Source: Rhodosorus marinus | Taxonomy: Eukaryota; Rhodophyta; Stylonematophyceae; Stylonematales; Stylonemataceae | Direction: 5' to 3' | NCBI GenBank assembly: GCA_029953675.1 | Contig: JAMWBK010000007.1 | Location: forward strand, 1,922,001-1,986,000 | DNA length: 64,000 nt | Shown: piece after piece, positions 33,571 to 45,543 of the stretch | How positions within the stretch are numbered: the first letter of the stretch is position 1 | How the letters are laid out: the number at the start of each line of letters is the position of its first letter | Notes under the pieces: generated by a model | What the model was told of the DNA's origin: nothing | Databases searched by the model: none | What the model saw: the letters and a program-made list of their open reading frames with translations, nothing else | Program-made: the position numbers and the translations under genes

Positions 33571-33801
33571 TAATAGAAGACGAAGCACTAGTTTCTTCAA
33601 AATCGGATTAGATTGAACTCCGATAATCTACATCACGAACCTTTTACTCGTCGTCTCGTCAGGGGCGATAAGAAGTGAGATCAGACTTCGCGCCGTCGAC
33701 TACGAATCCAGACAAAGTCCTGTTCCTCTCTTGGAGGCCGTTTTACTTAAGAGTCTACTGCTCTTCAAATGAGCCGAAGAAATCTGTTCTATGTTTGATG
33801 T

Positions 33802-34551
33802 CTAGTCAAGCTTGGATAACCACTCATCAACTCTCGCCTTGTTCTTTCCCACATCTGATTGACCGAAGATTGAAGTGCTGAATATGGCCAGAGTCGATTT
33901 GCCCTGTCCGCTCGGGAGAAACTGGACGGAGATCACGTCTGGATACTTCATGAGCGGAGTTGTCTGAACAAACGCGTAGGTGAGGTTATCATCGTCCCCA
34001 GAGAGGAAGCCTGTTGATGGCTGGCTCTTCACCATTGTGAAAAACTTGTTTCGGAGATCAACTGGTGAACAATCGAATACTTTCGCAGCCATTCTTGGAG
34101 GTGGAGAGCAGTTGGTGAAACCCTCCGGCGCTACGAGATCAGTGTTCTTGTCCTTTCGAGTTTCCATGGCGCTGATGTCTACTCTTCGGTCCTTGTTGAC
34201 AACGAAGGGTAAAAATGCAAGACCAAGCCAGACTGCGTAGTACCCAATTGGATTGACAAAGCCAGAGAACTTGCTCAGGCCCAGTGGACCAAGTCCGACT
34301 TTCAGCGTGCCGAAGACACCCACGGCAATGGCCAAGTCCCTCAGCGCGTTCATCTGATGAGACGTCGGGAGTGCAACCAGATCCGGCGACGACCCAGTCT
34401 CGATTGCAGTATCTGCATTGCCGCCATCGTCGGCTGCCATACGAATCGTCTTCACATACTGCACCTTCCTCTTACAAACTGACCCAGATAAGCCGGCACC
34501 CCGAATACTCAAAACCCGTCCACCGGACGCGATAAAACCCAGCTCTACCAT
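33802..34551 (-). CDS. DUF1499 protein, probably plastid-targeted
   Basis: Intronless, 249 residues. The first 45 or so residues are basic and Ser/Gly-rich with Phe at position 6, resembling an algal transit peptide; a short KTIRMAAD segment may mark the processing zone. A hydrophobic pair near residues 72-117 suggests membrane association. The C-terminal half carries the DUF1499 pattern: TNCSPPP near its start, KVFDCSP, a beta-rich FVQTTPLMKYPDVISVQFLP and a final RVDEWLSKL. DUF1499 has no defined chemistry; in plants and algae such proteins are often thylakoid-associated. Confidence 0.75.
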   Translation of the reverse strand: MVELGFIASGGRVLSIRGAGLSGSVCKRKVQYVKTIRMAADDGGNADTAIETGSSPDLVALPTSHQMNALRDLAIAVGVFGTLKVGLGPLGLSKFSGFVNPIGYYAVWLGLAFLPFVVNKDRRVDISAMETRKDKNTDLVAPEGFTNCSPPPRMAAKVFDCSPVDLRNKFFTMVKSQPSTGFLSGDDDNLTYAFVQTTPLMKYPDVISVQFLPSGQGKSTLAIFSTSIFGQSDVGKNKARVDEWLSKLD

Positions 34552-36009
34552 CTCTTCTCCCTAGCTCCAGGTACTAACAGCAGATCCGTTGCAAGGTCTA
34601 CAGGTCTACACTCACCCGAACCTTCCTCACCAGCCTCCCCACCAGCAACTTTCTGACTTTAAGTCGGAGCTCAGAAAGCGATCTCCTTCACCCGCATTCG
34701 GGCGGATGGTTCTTAACCCCAAGGGAGAAGGGCTGTCTATCAACTTGGTCGTGACCAAAAAATTGACTTGGGTGAATCCGTCTCTACAGCGGAACGCTCT
34801 CTCTTCATGCAGGGAATCGTCAACGAGAGTGAAAGGGTGATGTTAGCACCCTCTGTCTACAGGAAAAAAGGACGTGTTCCAAGGCAATATGTGCGATCCG
34901 CTAAGATATTCAAATACTCTTCAATCCTCTCGTACAGATCTACACCTTCCTGTTCACGCCAATACCACTCGAATACAGATCAAATCAGTTTGTTGAGGCC
35001 AACAATGCCCTGAGAAGCGCGGAAAGCTGACCAGCCACCTCGGACCAATCCCCAAGCGCGAGTGAATCCCGCAAATTTGGCCTTGCCCGTACACTGGACC
35101 TTCTCAGAGGCAACGGTAGGTTTTCGCTCTCGCAATAAAAGTCTAGATACAGAATTAGAAGCATAAGTTCCCTGTAATATCTAAAACGCTCAGCTATGCG
35201 CTGCTAGCTATCCAGGGAACTGACAAGAGCTGCCAAACTCTTCCTACTACTCCTTTCTTCCCTAGCCACAGATCACTTCAGTTGGGATCGGCCGATCCTC
35301 GACTGTCAGAAGTTGATACTAAAACAACCATTATTCATAATATATTCAATCTTTATATAAAGTATTCATTAATAAATGAATCTTTTCAATCAATATATTC
35401 GTAATATATCGTATTATTAATATATTTTATTTGTATTAAAAAAATAAAAAGGGAATCTAGTCTTTTTGAGGAGGAAAGTGTCCAATTGTTGTATGGAAAT
35501 TATAATGAAGTTCTGAAATAATTTGGAGTTGAGTGGGGGGGATTAACTTTTGATCTACTACTCTGATCGGGATGTGATTGGGGGCAATACGACACTGTTG
35601 GTGCTTCTTGGAGTCGAGCCAAACTACGCTGAGGAGCGTGGGAAACGTTCTGAACTGAAAGAACAAGCGAGAGTGAGCTGATAGAGAGCTGTGACGTCGA
35701 CAACAGCCCCAGCTTTACGTCCCGGTTTGCGCTTTTGTGTGACTATTGGTATGTCCAAATTCTCCTGTTGGTGTGTGCTACCGACCTCTCTTAGTCAGCT
35801 TCGAGTAGTTTGACAGCGGAGTCAGTAGATCTTTTCAAAACCACTCAAGAGCTAATATACGAAGCTAGATAGAGAAGCTCTTCGCTGCGCTTCTTACGGA
35901 AACTAGATCAACCCAGTCCGGTACTCTCGGTCGAATGTGTTCTGCCACAGTTCTCGAGTCGCCATGTGTTATCCCGAGCAAATCTACGTCTATCTTGGCT
36001 GACTTGTCT
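34552..36009. other. Intergenic; one possible coding frame, then AT-rich
   Basis: A + strand frame at 34717-35013 reads well (about 98 codons with GRDQKIDLGESVSTAERSLF and YRKKGRVPRQYVRSAKIF) but has no confirmed start or partner exon and no family I recognise. 35320-35460 is a very AT-rich tract. Nothing else is supportable. Confidence 0.4.
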
Positions 36010-38660
36010 TCAACCTACAGAAAGTGGATGGGACGAAGAGACTTTCGCCATTGAGTACGCACGGAGACCAGCAACTGATAAAGCACGACTCCGAGCAGCG
36101 AATGACCACAGATACGCATGCATTCTCCGTCCCTTGCTTACCTCAAAATCGAACCTGTACGGTTTCGATCCTTTGGCGAAGAACGTGCGGAAAATGTGCT
36201 GATCACCGTCAGGAATTATTTCAACTGGCAATGACCAGCTCTTGATCTTCGCTCGAATTCGGAACACTGTTACACTGCAACCCGGCACGTCGACGCTTAT
36301 TGATAGCTTCCGTGTTTCGCCCCACTTGTTGTCCCTGTGGACTTTGAGGTTGACGTATTTTGGGGAGTCTTTTCCGATGTGCTGGGTGTCGTTCAAAACC
36401 AAAGTCGTACCACCCAGCACATTTGCAGCGGTGGGGAGGAAGAAATCGAACACAGAAGATCCTTCGTCCAAAGAACACAACCGCGTATGACGGTTAGCGT
36501 TCTCCGGGTGATATTAGCACTGGACTTGAGAGTTGCGGTTTGAAACTCCTGCTTACCAACTTTCCCGAACAGGTGCTCACCTGCGCTACTCTCCGTTATG
36601 AATCCATCCGTCGGCCAGATCGGCAAGTCCTCAGTTTGATAGCTGTCTGCTGGTGTCACAATGATTCTTGATCTCTCGCCTCCGTCGTCAAAGAGGCGTA
36701 CCTCATTGAGAACCATGCGCTTTGGATATTCTGAAGTATACGGCACGTCTTGTGCCACGGCCCATACCAGAGCAGACACGAATGCAAGTGTGAGAACTAC
36801 TGTCAATCCCTTCAAACTGCGCCGCCCTTTCAATGCTAAACATCCAATTGGTAAAGAGAAGTGCGCTGCAATTAGAAAGGACACAAGCCCTGCCATTATA
36901 GCATCCTCCTTCACGGTCACACCAGAGCGTCCAAACACGCCCGCGAATGTTTCCACTGAGGTTGCGCAAACTGGAAACCCGATGACAACTATCGGAACCA
37001 TGGTAATGAAGAACTTCATCTGCACCGAATAAGGTCCTCTAAGCTTCACTGTTCCCGAAAGAGCTCCAAGTGCGTAGCTCGCTGGCATGTACGACATTCG
37101 CAATCGAAAAGCAGCGAAAATCCCGCTGACCACCATGTACACCAAAGACAGTGCCTTTAAACCCGTGTCAAATGTATAACCATCCCGCGGAGTGACAATT
37201 CGCATTAGCCACACCGTCATCAGCATAGACGGAGCGGCGTAGAGTGGGAGGACCAGCCAGATACGGGCATACCAGGACAGCTTGGAGATAGAGCCTAACC
37301 CGAGCCCAAGAACGACTGCGGCCGCGATCGCAAGAATGAAACCGAGAAGCATGCCAAGGAAACATCGAAAAACAGCCGCCCGGTCGTTGCTGAAGCTTAG
37401 CACGCGCAGCAGCAGGACCCCAGCGACTGCATACATCGCGTTGGCAATTCTTTCGTCCAAAACAACCGTAAACAGCCGCAGAATATCGAACACAACCAGC
37501 TTCGGATTGGATAGATCAATATCCGAGTGGTCTTCTTCAAGCTCGGATGACATTGTCAATTCTGTGATCAGATCAAGGGTCGAATCCCCCATATCCTGGA
37601 GGAAACTACTCGTACATCGGCTTGAGGTGTCCCGTGCTGTGTGATAGACTGCCCCATGTCGGTAGTTTGCAAGATCATATCCAGGGACGTTTCCCATATC
37701 CGACCACATGATATAGTCCGTGTTGGAGGGCACTACCTTACGTTCGAAAACGTCCTGCGCACCAGAGAACACGAACGGATACTGGACTGCCCTCTGGTAG
37801 ATTCTGCCTAGCCAGTTATGACCGGGGGTCATCCTGAACAGGAGACTATTGCCCCCTGCCCCGGACGATTCCAAGTTGATAAACGCAGCAACTTTCTTCC
37901 ACCAAGGATGCGAAAGGAAAGCGTGCGCTGCTAGACAGTAGGGCTCTTCCGCACCGTTAAACAGGAAGATCGTCGGATGGGCGAGTTTTTCTTCGCGATG
38001 GATGATGTTCGATACAACTTCGAGCATCACGCCGACCATGCCACCAGCATCTGACCCACCAGGCGATCCAAGTGCCGAGTCGAAATGAGAATTGACCAAC
38101 GTGAATGGTCCTTCTGAGCAGTCACCTAAACCGCAGATCTTGAGGGCAATGTTCTCCACGTCGTGATACGCAAAGAGCGTGTGGGATCCGTAGAAGAACA
38201 AGTTGAAAGTTCCCGAAGTTCTCCATCGCTCGATCTCGATCTTGAAACCGTGTTCCTTGCCTAAATCTACTAGACGATTCATCTCCGACCAAACCCAGTC
38301 CGCAGTGACAACATTCTCCGGGGAAGCAAACGTTCTCTGGCCAATCTCATCAGACAGCTTTACGACTTTCTCCTTAGCTCTTACCGCTGAAAATCGATCC
38401 ATCGGTGCATTATCACTCACAACAAGCGGCCGGCGCTCATATCCAGCAAAGGCGAGCCCGCCAACGACCAGCAGAACGAGGATACATCCTAAGAACCATC
38501 CTTCCCCCTCAACAACCCGACTTTCCGGACGAGCGTCCGATCTCGATTCCTCACCGACCTGGGCAGCCGACTTCGCAGGTACCGAATTCGAAGCTTTCGA
38601 GTCCTCAGAAACACCAACAGAACGCTTTCTCAAACCCGTAGACTCTGTACTTTCCGACAT
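36010..38660 (-). CDS. ERMP1: ERMP1/Fxna-like M28 zinc metallopeptidase
   Basis: Multi-pass endoplasmic reticulum aminopeptidase-type protein. Exons 36557-38660 and 36010-36461 around a 95-nt intron (phase 1) give 851 residues, near animal ERMP1. A cytosolic Ser/Glu-rich tail precedes a membrane helix at about residues 54-75. The luminal peptidase domain has the M28 metal ligands in order: SHFDSALGSPGGSDAGG (His, Asp), NGAEEPYCLAAH (catalytic and ligand Glu pair), an INLESSGAGG strand, and the final His in YRHGAVYHTARDT. Then follow about eight hydrophobic helices, a luminal beta-rich C-terminal domain, and the stop. Start is the first ATG of the frame. The acceptor (GACGAAG) is less typical; an alternative at CGGAG would use another donor. 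Confidence 0.88.
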
Positions 38661-38984
38661 TCTTATATCCCAGGAAACCCAGGTGCTGGTCGTGGACCAA
38701 AACAGGCTTGAACGGATCCGTTCCTCTCCACGACTCACGCCAAAACGAAAACTGCTTTGCTTGAAAATGCCTGTCACACTGATCAATCCTCCATTGAATC
38801 ACTAGGAGACACTTCAAAGCCTCAGATCCTAAAACCTAAAACATAACCAAAAACCGCCTACCCTTCTCCCAGAAACCCTGTATGCCTGGTTTCCGAGTAG
38901 TCTTTCTCAAGAAACCTATCTGGGCAAGATCAGATAGACAGATGCCAAAAGCAAAATGAGAAAACCAGCGACAGCTTGTCTCTT

Positions 38985-40165
38985 CTTCCTCAAAAAAGTT
39001 CACTGCCCCAGTTCGAGAGCTTCGTTCCGACGGCTTTCCATCGCAAGCTCGATCATCCGAATCCGATCAGAGTTCGTTGCCTGACTACTAGTCAAACGGA
39101 AACCAAGAGTCAGATTGGCTGTCTAGGAATCATCTTGAAGACTCCCTTGAGCCTTTCACTTGCCACTTTGGAGTACTCTTTTCTTGAGAAATGAGACAAT
39201 GGATCTCTTCTTGTTTGTACTCTCGTTCAGACTTGCATGGCTTGGACACCCTGTGAAGATGCGGACCATAGAATCGTTTTGGAGCAGGCGGCACTGTCCC
39301 AGCTGTGAGACGCGTGAGGATCGGGCTTAGGGCTAGCATGATTGTGCTTCAGAAGAGGCAAAGAACTGTCACAATCAGAATTCAGATAAAGAGCTTCTGA
39401 TGACCCCCTTCTCCAGCTCGATCATTTAAATCCGATCAGACTTCTTTGCCTTACACCATCCAATCGGAATCCTTGAGCCTGATTGTTTCTCTAGGAATCG
39501 TCTCGAAGACAACTCTTGAGCCTGTCACTTGCCACTTTGACTAGCCTTTTTTCTTGAGATATGAGACAATGCTTCTCTTCTCGTTGTGTGTGCACTTGTT
39601 CTGACTTGCAAGGCTTGGACGACCTATGAAGATGTGATGTTTCAGACCGGCCGGAACTGTCCCAAAGTCGTGCTGGAACTAGCCCGAGTGGACGTGTTGG
39701 GACGCTGTCGATCGGGCCTAAAACTCGCATGATTTCGCTTCAGAGGAGAGTAAGAATTGTGTCATCCTCATTCGTTACTTTCTTTCTTACCGGGGATTTT
39801 CCGAAGAGATTCGGATGGCCTCCTTCCCCTTCCACTTTTTTTTTTTTGCGTCCACCACCCTCAATCGGAAACTAATAGTCAGAAGATTCTCTAGGAATCG
39901 TCTTGGAGACTCTTGAACCTGCCAGCTGCCACTGTTCGTACTTTGTCCCTGAGATATGAGACAATGGCTCTCTTCTAGTTTGTGCACTTGTTCTGACTTT
40001 GCAATCTTTGGACACCCTGTTGAAGATGTGTCCGATAGAAAGATTCGGACCACGTGGGACTGTCCCAAGCGTCGTGTTCCGCAGTAGGCCGGAGTCGATG
40101 TGTTGGGACGACGGGGAAACGGCTTGAGCCTGGCATGATTGCTCTTCAGAGGAGGCCATGAATTG
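38985..40165. repeat. Three tandem copies of a 370-395-bp unit
   Basis: The anchor GAGACAATG lies at 39193, 39563 and 39958 (periods 370 and 395). Each copy also has TTGAGCCT or a variant, CTTGCCACTTTG-like sequence, a C/T-rich word, CTTGGACACCCTGTGAAGATG or a variant, and CATGATT-GCTTCAGA-GAG at its end. The reverse strand gives a repeated peptide (SKPCKSE-VH...HCLISQ) in copies one and two, but copies differ by indels. It lies upstream of ERMP1. No gene supported in 40166-40830. Confidence 0.75.
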
Positions 40166-40830
40166 CGTCAAGCTCATTGCTTGCTTTGTTTCTTACGTTG
40201 GAATCTCTCAAAATCGCGAGCAAAATCAGATATTCAAGAGTCTCCCATTCCACCGCCAGATTTCAATCGTCGTGCTGGTTAGGGGTGATCTGACTAGTCT
40301 TGTCCATTGATGCTAAAACCGATCGCCTCTTCATGCATAATTTTAGCCAGCTAAGCAAATCCGAGAGGAGTTTCCGGACCTGGACCATCGACAGCGCCCA
40401 TGATAATGGCCCTCAGCGTCAAAACATCTCAGAAAAGCACTAGTAGAGGGAGCCATCACGACGCTCGCTCCCGGTTTCTCTTCGATAGCTCGTCGCGACG
40501 ACCAGATTGGAATTCGCATTCCGGAAAGTGCGGGAAGAGAGCTCCAACAATCTTCAAGGAAACAGTTCTGAGTATAAGCAAAGCATGCTTGAGGCAGGAC
40601 CAATCTCTGGTCAGCCAAAAAATTCGTCCGGTGACATAACCAAAAAAGAGTGACAAAGGAGAAGCCTGACGTTGGTCTGTACACTTGCCAATTGTCTAAA
40701 AGGCTCTGACCTAGAGAGAGTAGATCAGATCATCGCTTCCAGCTGGCTCCGATCGAAAATTCCAATCTGACATATCCGCCCGGAGGTGGAAAAACCATTG
40801 AAAGTTTTATTCCAAAACCCATTTTCTGTC

Positions 40831-41594
40831 CTATTTAAAGCCGTCATTGTCATCGTCGTCGGCAATGGCGGTGGGGGAGGGTGAGGGAGGCGATGAGGCT
40901 TTGCTCAGCGAACCTGATGCGATCTTATGAGATGTAGATAAAGACTTTGAAGGAATCTGGTCTATTGAAGAAGTGAAACTTTGAGTGAAGTTATGGGGAA
41001 AATGCGACTGGAGATTCGAATTTTTTGACGAGTCGACCTCTACTAAGATGACGCTCAGTCCAGTGCGAGTTATTGTTCGGCTGGGGTGAGAAGCTTATGA
41101 TCTTGAAGTCATGGACGTGTTCAACAAAACGGAGTTTTGCATGAAATTCGGTTGGTTACACGGGTACTGTCTGTCCCTCTTGCTGGATGAGCTTTGCTGT
41201 TGAAGACTCTTTCATCTGGGCTGATTTGAGATGAGATTTGCTCGCTTGGATGATTGTAAGAGGACAGCATATGTGACCCTTCATCATGGTAGGCCACGAA
41301 TTGCATTTCGAGTGTAGAAAGATAATTTATTTCTGGATGTGTACCCGTTGAGGATGAATTTCTAGCACAGACCTGATCTGCAGGAAAACGATTCGAAGAG
41401 TCGTTGTGCGGAGAAAACCTTAGAATTCTGCAATTCTGAAACGAACCCCAGCTCGCTTGAGTGATTTCAACTGCATCTTTACGATAACACCTGATTTACC
41501 CACTAATGCGTTTGCAAACCAAAGTGCTGATATCGAGAAGCTCTTTATCCTTGATTTCCGTGGCGTCAGGCAAGTGCACAGTTCTCTTCTGGAG
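40831..41594 (-). CDS. Unrecognised multi-exon gene, 5' exon not found
   Basis: Reverse-strand exons that join in phase: 41500-41594 (LQKRTVHLPDATEIKDKELL, then DISTLVCKRIS), 41373-41455 (ELGFVSELQNSKVFSAQRLF) and one beginning at 41332 (LEMQFVAYHDEGSHMLSSYN). Introns are 44 and 40 nt. A last exon ends at 40831 with an acidic tail (IADDDDNDGFK); a CGT|GTAACC donor can join it after an AGTAGAG acceptor in phase. No ATG exon seen upstream. The product is hydrophilic, Ser-rich in its second half and likely disordered; no domain recognised. It follows YchF on the same strand by about 190 bp. Confidence 0.45.
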
Positions 41595-41785
41595 CTGAAA
41601 AGGATCGACGAGATATATTTAATGTGTCATCTAGTTATTCAGGACTGGCGATTAGGAATCGACTGTCTGCCTCGAAACAACGAACTGAAAAGGAGCGTTT
41701 AGGCTGCTGTCGAGGGAACAAACTTAAGTTATTAGGCAAAAAATTCGAAAGACAGAAGTTTTTGGAGTTGTTTTGGAAGACTGCG

Positions 41786-43153
41786 TTAAACGTTGAAACG
41801 GAACAACATGACGTCTCCTTCTCTTACGACGTATTCTTTCCCCTCGCTCCTCATCAGTCCTTTCTCCTTGGCTGTCTTTTCAGAACCACAGTTCAGGAGA
41901 TCCTCATAACTGATGGTCTCGGCCCTAACAGTACATTACGGTCGGGAGCAGCTTGGTCAGTCTCTACTACGTAGAAAAACATACAAGCTTAAGATCATCG
42001 AACCATACCTGATGAATCCTCTCTGGAAGTCTGTATGAATGACTCCCGCCGCCTCGGGGGCGGTCATGCCTGAACGGATAGTCCAAGCACGCGTCTCCGA
42101 TGGACCGGAGGTGAAATATGTGCTGAGGTTGAGAAGCTCGTAGGAAGCTTTAATCAAGGCAGGGAGTCCGGTCGCATCGCCAGCGACACCCAGTTCTGCC
42201 AGGAACTCTTTTCGGCTTTCTTCATCGAGCTCGACAAGTTCCGATTCGACTTGAGCGGAGACGACTATCACTTCGGCGTCATTGGCCTTTGCAAACTCCC
42301 GCACTTCCTCAACCCACTGGTTCCCTTCTGCGAGGTCAGCATCCGCCACATTTGCCGCAAAAATGATCGGCTTTAATGTTAAAAGACCGAGGTGCTTCAC
42401 GTCAGCCAATTCCTCCTTCGACAAGTCTGCAGATCGGGCAGCTCCGCCGTTGTCGATTTCCTCTGCAATCTTTTCCAGGCCAGATATCTCCTCAGGCGTC
42501 CCCTCCTTGCCCTTTCCTTTGCCCTTGAGACGCGTTAGGCGCTTCTCGACCTGGCTAAGGTCAGCCAGGCCAAGCTCCAGATTAATGACCTCGATGTCTC
42601 GAACCGGGTCGACTGATCCGCTCACGTGAATGATGTTCTCATCATCAAAGCACCTGACGACGTGAACAATGGCGTCGCATTCTCTAATATTGGCAAGGAA
42701 TTTATTTCCAAGTCCTTCACCTTTTGAAGCCCCCGCGACCAGTCCAGCAATATCCACAAACTCCAAACTCGTCGGCACAACTTTGGCGGATTCGTTGATC
42801 TTCGCAAGCTCATCGAGCCTCCTATCGAGGACACTGACAACCCCAACATTCGGGTCAATCGTACAGAACGGGAAATTCGCCGCCTGAGCAGCAGCATTCT
42901 CCACTAGCGCATTGAACAAAGTAGATTTCCCAACATTGGGCAAACCAACGATCCCCGTCTGAAGCTTCATCGTCACCGCCGTAGTCCGAATCGCCCGCGC
43001 ACCGCTCCATACTCCAGTCTGTGCGCCTCCATTTGCCCAAGCGCTCCTTCCAGACCCAAAAATTCCTCTCCCAACGTTTCCTCTCCCACAAACGCTTCGA
43101 CAAGTCACCCGCCCAAGCCCAACACTACCACCCGGAACAACGAAACAGCTCAT
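41786..43153 (-). CDS. ychF: YchF/Obg-like P-loop nucleotide-binding protein, plastid-targeted
   Basis: TRAFAC-class ATPase/GTPase of the YchF family, ribosome-associated in bacteria. Exons 42009-43153 and 41786-41924 with an 84-nt intron give 427 residues. Residues 1-61 are a basic, Gly/Ser-rich extension with Phe at position 4, a likely plastid transit peptide; the bacterial start corresponds to [17 protein letters not shown], which contains the P-loop. Switch regions follow ([30 protein letters not shown]). The G4 position has NVAD instead of NKxD, as expected for YchF enzymes that prefer ATP. The C-terminal TGS domain runs from [13 protein letters not shown] across the splice site to [12 protein letters not shown]. 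High similarity to bacterial YchF suggests plastid ancestry. Confidence 0.93.
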
Positions 43154-45543
43154 CTTGAGAACACCCAAACAAAACCAAAAAAAACACAAAAAAACAACCC
43201 AACAAACACGAAATTTATCCCTAAACCAGTTGACTCTTCGAAAATCTACTTATACATCCACTAACACCTTCGTCCTCGTCACTGAAGCTCCCACACATAC
43301 ACACATCTCCTCCCCTTCCTCAAAAGAAGACTCATCAGAGTGTTACCAAATCGATTCGATCCAAATCGATCTCCCCGGTCGTGGTCGTGCAATCCCATCC
43401 CCAAGTTGACGACATCCGCCGACCGTAAAAAGATTCTAATTCTAAAACGTGTTTCTTAAATAAAGATCAATTAAGAATCCGAAAAAGGACTTATCATCAA
43501 ATATTAAGATACTGAATATCTAAATTTTCTTAATTTATTATTTTTATAATGTTTTTAAATAAATTATTTGACAATTGGTCTATATGTTGGCGATAAGTGA
43601 TCAAGAATTGGAATTGCGCTTTTCCATGATTTGAATCGGGGCGAGACAGGTTTGGGTTTTGAGGAGGTTCGGAGCGGGGCAGAGGAGCTTCAGAGGCTTT
43701 CTAGAGCTTTTGGTGGTAGGAATAGACCCTTGTCCTGAACTGAATGTTTTTCGTGATGTACTCAGTCAGCGGACAATCAGTTGGTTCTACTCTGGCCGCG
43801 AAGCCTCTGGTGGCCATCCTCGCACAACGAGCCCTGCTCCGACACCGAGCTGCTACCTGAAAAGCTTAGAGGCTTTCCTCGTCCACCCCCAAATATATTT
43901 TGGCGCACACCCATGAGGTTGTAAAGCTTCCTAAACCTTGACACGACTAGGCCCAGCTCCCCAAGTTGGGCTAAGCTTCTTTTCTAGCAAGTTTTAGTAG
44001 GCTTTCAATGAGCTCAGCTGGGAAAACTCGAGACGGGAAATGGATTCGTTTCGATGCCAACTTCCTTCAAATCCACGGCAGTAGCCAAACGAAGAGAGCC
44101 GGGGCGTCACGGTTCAGCATCCGCGATGCTGGCCAGCGACTTTGACGCCCGGTAAGTCAAGAGCGCGACGAACCTTGCGAATACGATTGAGCTTAGACAC
44201 TCTACGCCCTCTCCCTTTGGTTAGCCGCATGGAATAGAAAGGAAGCGGACCTCTGCAGATCCAAATTTGAGGGAGACCTAACAGACCTAAGGTTTTAACA
44301 GTAGGATAGCCCGGGCGTGTCTCGGGGTATAGACCCAGACACAACTCCTCCTCGTGCTAGAGGCACGCACCAAGCTGTCATATCAGTTGGTTCCATTCAT
44401 CTTCCAGTGCTTTGGCTGGGTTGATCGTGCAGGTTCTCGTTGGCTTAGTTCTCTCTGTCGTAGCGGCTCAGCGTCTCGATAGCATCCTCACTGAGCTGTC
44501 TTTGACTCTCTGGCGTTCAAACGCTGCTTTTTTGTCGGACTCGCGTCACAAGCGTCTTGTTTCTCGCTTTTCAGGGTACCTTCGTCTCTGAATAAACGGA
44601 TGATAATGACAAAGCTTACTACCAAAGTCCCTGCGCTGCGCTGGACTGGTCAAAAGCAAATATCAGTAATTTTGTTATATCTAGATTATATCTATATGGT
44701 ATCAAATTACTCCGGAATTTAGTAAACTCTGAAAACATTGTTTTTAGAGACAAAATTATATCATTTTTGGTATATTTTTGTAAAGAGATCTGGAGAGATA
44801 TCTATCTTTATTGGCCCGGATCGAGATTCCATTGTGAGGACTGCCGATCCAAGTAGTGAGTGCTGGCACTTTTTGTTAGGTTATAGTCAGTAGACTTGAG
44901 GTTTCTGACGGACCAATGATGGGACGAGCGATCTATGAACAGGTAGAACGGTCATTCATGTAGACGATGCAATGATCAGAAGTGGAAATTGGATGAGAAA
45001 AGGTGGTCAGAGGAGCTGAGCTCTTAAGATTGGTCTAGGTCATTGGCTTAAGAAAGCTGCAGTTGATGCAGTGTTTCGCATTTCCAGAGTGTAAGGACAG
45101 TTGGAAATGGAGTTGGTTGAACGTTAAATGGAAACCAGTCCAGCCAATCCCCTGCTCCGCGGGAAAACGTTCCTCCACTCGCTGGATTATTGATTTCGGA
45201 TTTCATTCCCTCCGGTGTGGATACAAGTAGAAATGCGTTCAAAGCAGCAGACCTGGCCCGGTAGTATTCACATTTCTACAGTTTTCACACTCCACATGCT
45301 CGCATTCAGCAGCAAATATAAAAGCTAGCCGCACGTCTGTGTCGAACGTGAACCAGTCATCAAGGACTGTCCTCACCTCTTGCTCGTTCACTGAACGTCC
45401 AGTTAAATTTGGATTTGGTCTCAATTAGGAGCGATTGGCTGGCGAGGGAGGTTGCGCTAGCGAAGGAGCAGGTCGGAGGAAGTGTTTGTGTCAATGGTTG
45501 GGGACAACTGGGCTGAAACTTTTTTCAACGGAAGAAAATACAG
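43154..45543. other. Intergenic region without a supported gene
   Basis: 2.4 kb. 43480-43600 and 44640-44800 are AT-rich. A very basic 38-residue frame (44114-44230, reverse) and a reverse-strand frame at 45239-45424 with paired Cys (ECEHVECENCRNVN) read like coding but lack starts or partner exons. The last part probably holds the F-box gene promoter. Confidence 0.45.

Noticed and set aside
43765-43880. Short ATG frame resembling a transit peptide (MYSVSGQSVGSTLAAKPLV...)
   Set aside because: Two stop codons interrupt it and no GT donor allows them to be removed; no downstream homology recognised.
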